From Todiramphus chloris collaris (lineage: Eukaryota > Chordata > Aves > Coraciiformes > Alcedinidae), in assembly GCA_025345505.1 (NCBI GenBank), contig JANVCC010000011.1, positions 995,230-1,059,229 on the forward strand: DNA of 64,000 nt, read 5' to 3'. Shown here piece by piece: positions 1 to 10,190 of this stretch (position 1 is its first letter; the number at the start of each line of letters is the position of its first letter). The notes beneath the pieces were generated by a model. It searched no databases and was not told the origin of the DNA. It was given only the letters and a program-made list of their open reading frames with translations. The translations under genes were made by a program, and so were the position numbers.

Positions 1-490
1 CCAGTTCAAGAGAGACAGGGAAATCCAGAGAGAGTCCAATGGAGAGCTATGAGGATGATTAAAGGACTGGAACGTCTCTCTTATGAGGAAAGGCTGAGAG
101 CCCTGGGGCTGTTTAGGCTGGAGAAGAGAAGGCTGAGAGGGGATCTTATTAATGGTTACAAATACCTGAAGGGTGGGTGTGAAGTAGAAGGAGCCAGTCT
201 CTTTTCAGTGGTGCCTTGTGATAGGACAAGGGGTAATGCTCACAAACTGGAACACAAGAAGTTCCACCTGAATATGAGGAAAAACTTTTCTACTGTGAAG
301 GTGATGGAGCCCTGGAACAGGCTGCACAGAGAGGACTGTGGAGTCTCCTCTAGAGACTTTCAAAACCCACCTGTATATGTTCCTGTGTGGCCTGCCCTGG
401 GTGAACCTGCTCTGGCAAGGGGGGGTTGGACTCGATGATCTCCAGAGGTCCCTTCCAACCCCTACCATTCTGTGATTCTAAGATTCTATG
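1..490 (+). mobile_element. CR1 LINE 3' fragment
   Basis: Plus-strand CR1 3' region running in from before the window. It encodes the C-terminal CR1 segment [21 protein letters not shown] (frame 49-438, tail degenerated) and ends with three 8-bp tail units (ATTCTGTG, ATTCTAAG, ATTCTATG) at 490. Its tail (AACCCACCTGTATATGTTCC, then TCCAGAGGTCCCTTCCAACC) is the same subfamily as the copy at 23310-23962. The 5' limit is unknown because the window starts inside it. Confidence 0.93.
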
Positions 491-1901
491 AATCTCCTTG
501 ACTTGCTGTTTTCCTCCTCCTTTCTCTTATGCTGTAAAATTAAATAGTACCTTTGACATTCTGGATTTTGTAATGATATTATATGGGCTTGTTTGCACAG
601 TGGAAAGGCTGAGAACTTTGTTGTTGTGCCTGTTGTGTCTGAGTGCCCATCCACCTTCACAATGTGACATTTTTTGCCTGGTCCTCTCTTCCAGCCATGG
701 TGATGACAGAGCACACTCTGGGCAAGCACTAAAACCATGCAGGTGGGTTGGATGAAGAGCATGTCCTTGTTCTCGTTCAGGGGAAAATGCAATAGGGATT
801 CCTTCCAGTTAGAGGAGAAAGCTGTATTGTGTTTTTTTCCTTGTGTGTTGGCCTGGGCTTCAACTCAGAAGACCATGTTTGAGCAGCTATGGTTCAACTC
901 TGGCAGACCTCTGGCTCGCAAAAACCCAAAGCTGCACATCTTGGTCACTGATTGACCTCCCCATTGATACAAAAGCTCAGCAAACACCAAACCCAGAAGC
1001 AGTGCAAGGATGATGCCCCAGTCCCTTCTCCAGTAACTAAGGTGCTTTATCAGGATGTGGTGGAGCTGGCAAGGAAAGAAAGCACATGTTGGTGCCTTAC
1101 AGCGAAAAGATGATTCCTGGAACAAATATAGGACCCAAATTTGCAGCAGGGTGCTTGACCAGTGTTTTTTTGTCACAAGGATACCGAGGGGGGATGTGCT
1201 GTGCTATCTCAGCCCATCCTGCTTGGTACTGTGCCAGCCTGGCTCTCCACAGCCCCTAGAGCTGCCACCCTCACTAGAGATGCAGAAGGGGTTTTTGGTG
1301 TTCTCAAAAGACTCCCCAAGCCATCAGGAAGGGAGGGAGTTGCTTCATCCATAAATTATTTCACTACTATGAGGCAAAGGCGCCTGCATTAGGCCTTTCC
1401 AACAGTCATCCCTCAATTACACCTTGACTGATCGACTTCTCTCTTGTCTTTCAAAAGCACGTTCATTAATGGGTGAGAGGCTGATTGCACTTCACGTTAA
1501 TTCAGTCGGCTGGGCCAGAGAGTAAAATGAATGGTTTCCTGAGCTAGCTTGAATTCCCCAAGAGACCCCTCACCCCCTTCCTCCCCTCCCTTTGCCATCT
1601 GCTCATGACAAACGCTCTCAGCTCTCCTCCTATCCACCGACATACATCCATCTCCATCAGCACGGCTAGCCCTGCTGAGTGTGCTGCATAATGAGATCTC
1701 TGCTCTGTAATTAGCCCTGTGCATGCTGATTTCCTAGCCATGGGAAAAATAGGGGTAAAGGGCTAGAGGGTAGACAACAGGGACATTCCTCATCCTCAAA
1801 TACCTGTTTGTATCAATCAGAGAATCAGAAGATAAGAGTTTGGGGCTTTTTTGTTTCACCTCTGAGTTTTGAGGGTTGGGGAGACAATTTTTTGGGGTCC
1901 T
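491..1901. other. Intergenic, no gene seen
   Basis: Between two plus-strand CR1 fragments. Apart from the diverged repeat at 1089-1150, nothing is recognised. The open frames are short, overlap on both strands and have no family resemblance. Confidence 0.7.
1089..1150 (+). repeat. Copy A of a diverged dispersed repeat
   Basis: AAAAGATGATTCCTGGAACA followed by AATATAGGACCCAAATTTGC closely resembles 2244-2310 (AAAAGGTGATTCCTGATGCA, then AATATAGGACCCAGATTAGC). The preceding 15-20 bases (TTGGTGCCTTACA versus TTGGATGCTTGCA) also match loosely. It is not CR1. It may be an old amniote dispersed repeat, but I cannot name the family. Confidence 0.6.
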
Positions 1902-2232
1902 ATTAGAAAGATGTGGACAATCTTTTTAGCAAGGCCTGTTGTGACAGGACAAAGGGTGACTGGTTTAAACTATAAGAGGAAAATCTAAGCTAGAGAGAAG
2001 CAAGAAAATTTTTATGCTGAAAGCGGTGAGACCCTGGCCCAGATTGCCCAGAGAGGTGGTTGATGCCCCATCCCTGGCAACATTCCAGGTGAGGTTGGCT
2101 GGGGCTCTGAGCAACCTGCTCTAGTTGCAGATGTCCCTTCAGGGGAGTTGGACTAGATGAGCTTGAAAGGTCCCTTCCAACCCTAACCATTCTGTGATTC
2201 TATGATTGATTCTATGATTCTATGGTTCTATG
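1902..2232 (+). mobile_element. CR1 LINE 3' fragment
   Basis: Plus-strand CR1 3' end. It shows the CR1 signature GGCCTGTTGTGACAGGACAA, then CCCAGAGAGGTGGTTGATGC, the ACTAGATGAGCTTGAAAGG tail and a tail of ATTCTGTG/ATTCTATG-type units ending at 2232. It is 5' truncated, with only the last approximately 330 bases present. Confidence 0.92.
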
Positions 2233-2243
2233 CTTTGTTTACA

Positions 2244-2310
2244 TTGGATGCTTGCACTCAAAAGGTGATTCCTGATGCAAATATAGGACCCAGATTAGCA
2301 TTTGCACCTG
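2244..2310 (+). repeat. Copy B of a diverged dispersed repeat
   Basis: Partner of 1089-1150 in the same orientation, starting 12 bases after a CR1 tail. It continues TTTGCACCTGCACTCATTGA AGCAGTGGG, reminiscent of the short palindromic motifs found in ancient amniote SINE-like repeats. Family not identified. Confidence 0.6.
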
Positions 2311-5300
2311 CACTCATTGAAGCAGTGGGATAATGTGGGATTGCAGCATAAACTGCATCCTTCTGGCATGAGCAATAAGAGAGGACCACATGTGTGTGGG
2401 GATTTTACACACAGGGCATGCAGTGGTTGCATATCTGCTTTCCTGGTTTCAAAGGGTTGTCTTTAGACCTGAAGAGGAAACTAGCTGCAGCCCTGGTTCT
2501 AGCCTTTCTTTTGGGTCTCAGTTACTCCAAAGATAAAAAACTTACACAGCAGTAACTTTTGCCCTCCTTTTTTCCCCTTTTATAATCTTTTTTTCTTTGG
2601 AGAACTGTGAAGGAAATTCAATTTCTATAGTAACAGAACCTTTTAAGTCTTTCTGAGTTACGTGGGATAATTTTCCTGCAAGAAAATGCTTGGTATCTTC
2701 TAAAATTATGTTCCCACTACTGAGGTGTCTCAGCACATCTCACCCTCAAGCTAAACCCATAACTTCATTCATAATTTATTCCATAGTCACTGTCTGGCCA
2801 GCAATGGCAATATGGGCTATCTAGCTTTAGGACTTTGGGTACCAATGTAAAAAGCTTTCTTTTTCTTGTTCCACTTTGAAGGAACCAAAATGGAAGGTGG
2901 GTTAATCTGGTCCAGGAATAGTTTGGGCTGGCTCTAGAATGGTGCAATCCCACATGCCATCATCCTGCCCTGCACATGCAAGGAGAGAATCAGATAGAGG
3001 CTGTGCAGTGACTCCATCTTACACATAGCTCAGATGCCCCTACCACAATCCTTCTCCTAACCTTGGCTGGCATTAATTTGTTTTTCCCTTTAATCAACCT
3101 CTTCCTAAGGCATTGCCTCTTCTGCTGTCCAGATTATCACCTACTTCATGGTGCAGACGGTTTTTATCCCTTCATTTATATGTTTGTTCTTCCTTTCTAT
3201 TTCTTTCAAGCTCCCTACCTTCTTCTGTGTATAAATATTTTTTTGTGGAGTGTTAAATATAGAATGAGGGAGAAGGTTATATTAAGGGGTGGTAATTAGG
3301 AGGTGAGCTTCATGTGAAGGACCACACACACCCTGATTATGGCTGAGAACATCAACATGGCCTAGAGAAACTGGAGACACGTTTTGAGAATGGGCAGGGT
3401 GAGACAGCAAGATTAAAAGGCTCCTTCTCTGTGGCTACCAAACTAGAGGGACATGACAGGAGAAGGAAGAGTGGCTCCCAGTGCTGAAGCAGCAGGGAGG
3501 AGGTCCCCATCCCTCATGACTTATTAGTGGCTCTGCTCCATCAAGGGTCTGTAGAATTGTAGGCTTTCCAGTTCAGCTCTCAGACCTTCCCTGTGTCACT
3601 GCCTGCAGAAATCAAGAATTCTGGGCAGAAACCAAAACACCTCTGTGCTATTTGGGTTTTTTTTTTTGACAGAGAGGGGAAAAATTAAGCCACTCAGTTG
3701 CCAGGATGTCCAAGGATGGATGGGAGAACATATTGCTTCCTCCTTGCATGATGGGCACAGGTGGAATTTTTGAAAGCACCTCTATGTGAAGGCCAACAGA
3801 GGGTTTTTCAGACACCATATACCTGCATTACACTTTTTTAACATACCTTGGCTCTTGGACAGACTCTTTGAATTCTACCAGGATACAAGCACATCTGTGA
3901 AAATGAGTTTAGGGAGCAATTAGCGAATAGGCTGTGGCCTCCAGGACCGATTTAACCCACAAGTTCATAAATGTTTAACTACATCCCAGGTACAAATTGC
4001 TCTCAGTTTTACTGAGATGGGGCATATAAATATCTGGACCAGTGAATTGGTCTTAAACACATCCAGGAATCCAGAAGCATCTATGGAGTGAATTCCACTG
4101 AGGAGGAAATGTTTGTGAGCAGCTGTTTGGTACCAGGGGTATGTTGAGGATGACAGATGAATTGACAGATGGGAAAACAGACTATGACAGTATGCTTTCA
4201 AAGCTGCTTGCTTTTACTTTTTCTATTATACTTTTTTGCATTTATTCTGGAGAAGCAAAGGACCTCTCCTCAGATGTGGGTGCATTCCCTGCTAGCAAAC
4301 TTGAGTTACAAGTGAGGGAGGCTTTGGTTTCTCGTGACAGTAGTTGGTCTTGCTGCAGTAGAGCTGAAGATGCTGCTAAGAGCAAACTGTAGAGTAATTT
4401 ACTGGGAACACTGAGCTTGGAGAGAGGAGGAGCTGATGAAGGACCACTACACACACAGAGTGAGTCTGCTGCTGGCTGTCTACCTCCCCCTGGTTAGGGA
4501 GCTACTGCTCCTGACCACCAGACCAGCACTCTCATGGCATCACAGGGTAACTCAGGCCTTCAGAACCTCAGGAGAGCATCCATCCACATCCTTCTAGGAG
4601 ACTGAATGCTGTAGTCAGCTGTATGGTTTTGCAGTATCATTAGAATGTCTGAAATAGTTTTGTGGATAAGATAACAGCAACGAGTGGCTGAAGGTGAAGC
4701 TCATATGGGCCTGGTGCCTTTAGAAATGAATAGGAAGATACCCCATCCTCCAAAGCACTTGATTGCCCCCATGTGCTTGTCACATTCCAAGTCTGACTTC
4801 TACGAATTCTGCTTTTTTCCCCATTGCGCAACAGCCCTGACATGCACTAAAATTTGTCCTGTCAAAAATTATGCCTTACTGGGTGGTGTCTCGCAGTATA
4901 AAGCAAAGGAACAACAGGGATTCATGGTCCTAGGAAGGCAATTATACCTGCGAGGCTGGGCAGAACACAAAGAGGGGATGTTGTGGAATTTTAATTTTTT
5001 TTTTTTTAAGAAAAACTGCACTATGTAAGAGTGAAGAACTCTCATGTGGCAGTGATATCCACTGGAAGAGAGCTTATGACTGCTGAGATCCAAGTGATTT
5101 CTTATATCCTCTCATTCCTATCTGCAAAAAAATAAAAAAAAAGAAGAAAAACAGTCAAAAAGGGGTGCAGCTTGCCAGTTGTGTGAAGCTCAGAGAAAGA
5201 TGTACTCATGCAAGCTCACAGGACTGGTAAGAAACCATCAGTAGAGTTTATGAAATCAGAGTTAATATTCTTTCCCTTTTGTGCTCTTTGAAATGGACAG

Positions 5301-7869
5301 TGAAGATTAATTACTGATTGGAAGCTGATGACTGTCTAGGGATGAGGGGTGTTAACTCACATTTAATTTGGGTAAATAGAGGGCAGTCACAGCTGGTATC
5401 AGGATGCATGGGGGGGTTCACCTGCATGTGCCTGTGTCTGCAGTCAGTGTTTCTGCGGGGACAGTTTCCAGAGAAATACTATGATTTAGATCAACCATAC
5501 AGAAAATTGTAGGAAAGAAGTGGCTTTTTGAGAGAAGTTGTGCAGATGATAAAAAGACAGTATTGCACAGTCAAGAAATAGGATCATTCTTTCTTGGAAG
5601 AAACCCCCCACCCATACAAAATAGCTGCAGCTTCAATTGTTAAAGCCACTGAGGTAAATTGCCTGATGAGGGATGGCAGGATTTATTAGAGGCCAGATCT
5701 TTCCATTTACCTCTCTATACTCCTGACTCAGATGGAGCTGGGATGCTGTAATGGGAATGAATTGTGACTTGGTTTTGCAGCCAATTGTGGGTTTAGGGAT
5801 GAGAAAACATCTGTCTGTTCCCCATCTGACACTCATCTCCCTCCAGCTTCTGACAGATGCTCTGATTTATAAATTCACTCACTGCTGATGACAAGACCCA
5901 ATCCCATCCAGAAGAGCCATGACAAAGAAGGACAATTAGGCAGTTATGCCAGCACAAATGACCAAATACTTGAGCAGCTGAGACAATCTGAACAGATTTG
6001 TAATAGGGAATGGAGATGGAAAGGCCATATGGTCCACAATCAAAACAGAGGACCTGTTATATGAATTTCCACTCTGAATGGGCAGGGACACTTATGGCTG
6101 TGTCTGTAACGAGAAAAATCTTGTAAATATAGGCTTTTAGGGGAGGTGCTCAGGCAGCATGATCCAGTTTTACCCTGGTTTTCTAGCTGTTGGGTAACTG
6201 TAGGGCATGTGTTAGCAATTCCCTTTTCATTTGATCCATGGTCTGACGTTTGCAAGATGCTGGATGCACAAGCTGGTCATCCTCAGCTCCCATCAACTCG
6301 GGGTTGCCCAGAGGGCCAAGCTCACTTTTGGGTATCTCTGCTTTGCTGCTGTGGGCAAATCCTGCAGTGCTTTGTTGTATAATAAATATGTTTTCTACAG
6401 AAAGATTTGGGTATTAGACTCTTTCACTAAGCCTCTGCTGGGTCAAGGCTTTCTCCCTGCCTTCTGTTGCAGTGTCAGGACAAGCAATTCACAGACTGAA
6501 TTTTATTCTTCTTCAAAGGGAGGGGAAATCCTGGATATAAAAGGAATAACCATTTCAGTCATTAAAGCTGCAAGCAATCAGCTTGCAAAAGGCCCAGTGA
6601 AGATGTCATCTGTGTTTAATAGCATTTGGATGTGATTTATGGGTCTGTTCTGAGACATCAGCAAAGAAATAACCCCCAGAAATAAGCAGATCTGACCAGA
6701 AGTGGCTTATGTGGTAAAGCACAGGCTTTGCTGCACTGATGCAGTGTTGACCTGTGGTTCACGGACCACTAATGAGCCATAAAGCTACGAGAAGGTGTTT
6801 CACAGAGCAGAAACCAAGTGTATTGTGCACTAACACAGTCCCATTGCTGAAGGTCTAGAGACATCATCAAGGACTGGTCCTGACTACCATCAGTACCTGG
6901 AAGCTGATGTAGAGTTGTATCAATTACTGATTGATTTTTAAATTATTTTTTTATAGTCATCACTGTAAAACTGTGCTTTTCTAGAACAACAAACCTATTT
7001 CTGACAAAGGAGAATGTTCTGCTTATTCCCCCCACATTCATTCATGCACACTCCTTCTTGATTGCCAAGCAGCAGATAAAAAGTGCTATGTTATTTTCAA
7101 ATTGCTAGGGTGCTCTTTAGGTTGAAAGGTGTCTGGGAAATCTCTAATGTCCTGCTTGTACATGACCTTTTGAATGAAGCACTCTATCATAGCTAGTCTC
7201 ATGTAAAGTTTCCATGAAGATCAGAGATTTCAATCACAAGATTTTAGCACCAAGATTTTAGCTGCACATTGAAATCCCGGAGAGCAAGGAGAGAAGAGGA
7301 AAGCAGCTTGAGATATGGTGCCTGGAGATGTAAGGCAGCAAGACAGCATCTGTCTCCTTGCCTCTTCCTCAGAAACATATAAAATGCTCAGGTTGAAACT
7401 CATAGTAAAAATAAAGACAATTAAAGGTCCTGGAAATCTCAGCTAAGGATTTAAAGGCAATAAATAAATAGTGTCTTTGGAGACTGTTCACAGACTGTTC
7501 TTATGGCACTGAATCTAGGTGGGTGTGTGAAAACACTGTGGGGTCAGGGAGGACCAAATTTGACATATGTCAATGTTTGAATATCCAAGTGCTTTCGTCT
7601 AAGATTCTCTCTAAGCAAAGAAAAAGAAAAATCTCATGGCTACAGAGAGCCTTGTTAATGGGGAAATACAATAACTGTAACTTGAACTTGGCTTTCTCAT
7701 ATATTCAAAGTAATTTCCCCATAATAACAGGAAAATATATGGCCTTTCTTGAGGTAGCAGAAGCACCATATAAATCAAGGTTTTAATTGAGTTGAAGGCG
7801 TTTGCCAGCATTCCAGATTTGATTTTTCTGCTGAGCTGGAGTCAGACAGAACACAGTGATGCAGGGAAA

Positions 7870-7916
7870 CAAAAACAAAACCCGAACACAAAACCAAAAC
7901 CTGAACATAAAACCAG
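7870..7916 (+). repeat. Two-and-a-bit copies of a 19-bp A/C-rich unit
   Basis: AAAACAAAACCCGAACACA is followed by AAACCAAAACCTGAACATA and a partial third copy AAACC. A small degenerate minisatellite; no other sign of function. Confidence 0.6.
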
Positions 7917-8039
7917 GCAGATGCTAGACTACGAATATTCATTAATGAATCATAGCAATAAAAAGGAAATGACTCACAAGCCTAATGCCCTAAGAAGCAG
8001 CCTACCTGGAACATGGTATAATCCGCATCTTTAAGGACC

Positions 8040-8100
8040 AAATCATAGAATCTTTAGGTTGGAAAAAACCTTTAAGATCACTGAGTCCAACCAGCAACTG
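8040..8100 (-). mobile_element. CR1 LINE, very short 3' end
   Basis: Minus-strand CR1 terminal fragment of about 60 bases: on the plus strand, AATCATAGAATCTTTAGGTT followed by GATCACTGAGTCCAACCAGC. It has the tail of the subfamily also seen at 9581, 47334 and 57964. Extreme 5' truncation. Confidence 0.85.
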
Positions 8101-8930
8101 ACAAGCCCAAATCTTTGACTTAGAGGAGTGGGTTTTTCTCCCCAGAATGCCCATTTTAATAAATGGTTCAAATATGACTAACTCTGAGCTTGTTGTTGTA
8201 AGCGGATTGAGAAATCCCAGCGCAGGGGCCATGCACGGGACCCCACAGCAGCCACTCCATCCCTTAGAGATGACCCTAAGCACTTCTGGAGTGACCTGGG
8301 AAAGGCTCTTTCCTAGCTGTTCCGGATATTCTGCTTGCAGCTGGCTCATGGTAGCCCTGCAAGCACGCAGACACTCCAGGATGGCCTCACACCCTGCACC
8401 CTGAGCACCTAGCAGACTTGGAGTCATGCGACCATCTACAGCGGGAAGCTCCATCTCAGCATGGATACGCAGTAGCAGGGAGGAGGCTGCAACTCACTTC
8501 ATACATTTGGGTTTGGAGTAGATTGTGAGACAAACCATAACCTTACAACGACCCCTTCTTTGCTTGGTCCTCAAAACTCCGTGTGGTAAATGAAAAGAAT
8601 TCTTATTTATTGCTTTGTCTTCAAACAATTTCTTAAATATCAGACACGTGGGCTGCCAGAGGAGATTTTGACCTGGGGTGCAGAACACTGTCTGAGGCCA
8701 AAGCTTGGCTTGCATGTCTGCAGAGGTGTTTTCCACTGTCTTCTCCTCCTCCATCCCCTCACCAGAGCATGAGGGTATTTAACAGGATGAAGAAACCCAT
8801 CCAAATCACTGGACATGGCATGCCTGTTGGGATGGGTCCTCTCTGCACACACCCACAGCAGCTGTGGAGCTGTGACACTGTTAGAGCTGGGATTTGGCCT
8901 TTGCTCATTTGAGCTGGCTCATTTAGCCTC
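8101..8930. other. Intergenic with a GC-richer block
   Basis: About 8147-8460 is noticeably richer in G and C than its surroundings and is open on both strands (150 codons on minus, which also runs into the CR1 at 8040; 85 on plus). Neither translation resembles a family I know. The rest is unremarkable. Confidence 0.55.
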
Positions 8931-9250
8931 ATGGAATCATAGAATAGTTTGGGTTGGAAGGGATCTTTCAGGCTCATCTAGTCCAACGCCCTTGCAGGGA
9001 GTAGGGACATCTGCAGCTAGAGCAGGTTGCTCAGAGCCCCAGCCAATCTCACCTGGAATGTTTCTGGGGATGTGGCTTCTACCACCTCTCTGGGCAACCT
9101 GGGCCAGGGTCTTAGCAACTTCAGTATAAAAAATTTCTTCCTTACATCTAGTCTGAACATCCCTTTTTTTAGTTTCAAACCCCTTTATCCTACTGATAAT
9201 AAGACTGTCCCCATCTTTCTTATAGGCCTTTTTAAGTACTGAAAGGACAT
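8931..9250 (-). mobile_element. CR1 LINE 3' fragment
   Basis: Minus-strand CR1, 3' end at 8931 (plus strand ATGGAATCATAGAATAGTTT, then GGTTGGAAGGGATC). It extends upstream through the TTGCTCAGAGCCCCAGCCAA and CCTCTCTGGGCAACCTGGGC blocks to the truncated end near AAGTACTGAAAGGAC at about 9250. Plus-strand frames across it are antisense shadows. Confidence 0.92.
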
Positions 9251-9580
9251 AAGGTTAAGGCTGATGGTTTCTGAGAAGCAGTTCATGCTGGGTGACACAT
9301 GATAGTGTCAGGTCCACTGGTGGAGAGAGAGACACTGACAAAATGGGAATGGATGACTCTTCCTAGTGTCTGTTTTTCCCTGCTGCTGCCTGTTCCTGGG
9401 CAACCCACTGTTGCTGCATTGCAATTTAAAAGACGTTTTTCAAAATCAATGGGAAGAGGCTAAATTAGCTTGCTTTATTTTGTTTTAAACAGAAGATATT
9501 AAAATTATTTTTAATTTACCTGGCTCTCTGTAATCATTACCTGCTTTCTAGAACATGGTTGTGCTGCTACTGTCAGGACT

Positions 9581-9785
9581 ATCATAGAATCATTTAGGTT
9601 AGAAAAGACCTTTAAGATTATCAAGTCCAACCATTAACCCAGCACTGCCAGGTCACCACTAAACCATATCCCTCAGCACCACAGCTCCATGGCTTTGAAA
9701 CCCCTCCAGGGATGGGGACTCGACCACTGCCCTGGGCAGCCTGAGCTGGGTCTTGACAATCCTTCCGGGGAAGAAATTTTTATGA
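9581..9785 (-). mobile_element. CR1 LINE 3' fragment (first of two close copies)
   Basis: Minus-strand CR1 with intact tail (plus strand ATCATAGAATCATTTAGGTT, then AAGTCCAACCATTAACCCAG). The body shows CCCTCAGCACCACAGCTCCA and TTGAAACCCCTCCAGGGATG. Truncated near 9785. A second copy of the same subfamily starts 180 bases further on. Confidence 0.92.
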
Positions 9786-9965
9786 AATTCTGCTTTGGCT
9801 ACGGCAGCTGTGGTGATTTTTACTGCTGGAACCAGACCCTTTCTTTCTTTGAACAACCAGTCCATTATTTCAGATCCCCCACTCTATACATCAACCTGAG
9901 AACATTCCTCAAATGTGTCCTGCTCTGCAAATCTGAATTACAGCTCCAGAAAGAAATGATAATGA

Positions 9966-10190
9966 ACCATGTCCCTCAGCACCACATCTCCACAACTTTG
10001 AAATCCCTTCAGGGTTGGGGACTCCACCACTGCCCTGGGCAGCCTGGGACAGGCCTTAACCACCCTTGCAGGGAAGAAATTGTTCCTCATGTCCAACCTA
10101 AACCTCCCCTGGTGCAACTGTTTTCTTTTGTCCCATCGCTTGTTCCTTGGGAGAACCCTCACCTTGCTCCAACCTCCTTTCAGGCAATAA
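9966..10190 (-). mobile_element. CR1 LINE fragment lacking its 3' tail (second of two close copies)
   Basis: Minus-strand CR1 body overlapping in content with the copy at 9581-9785: it begins inside the element (CCATGTCCCTCAGCACCACA) and extends further 5', through CTCCCCTGGTGCAAC to CCAACCTCCTTTCAGGCA. The last approximately 75 bases and the tail repeats are missing, which CR1 insertion does not normally do, so a deletion or rearrangement is likely. The minus frame 9938-10162 (LHQGRFRLDMRNNFF) is a remnant of the CR1 C-terminus. Confidence 0.9.

Larger units (their letters stand above)
2233..8039. other. Intergenic, 5.8 kb, no gene seen
   Basis: Holds the repeat at 2244-2310, T-runs near 3656-3668 and 4997-5009, and the 19-bp repeat at 7870. 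Frames of up to 134 codons occur (for example 6231-6635 plus) but lack splice-site support, domain motifs or known resemblance. No CR1 recognised. Confidence 0.65.

Noticed and set aside
421-490. Tandem 8-bp units that could be mistaken for a CRISPR-like or satellite array
   Set aside because: ATTCTATG-type repeats are the normal 3' tail of CR1 and recur at most copies here.
8002-8454. Minus-strand 150-codon frame
   Set aside because: It ends inside a CR1 tail and the rest matches no family I know; kept only as a composition oddity.
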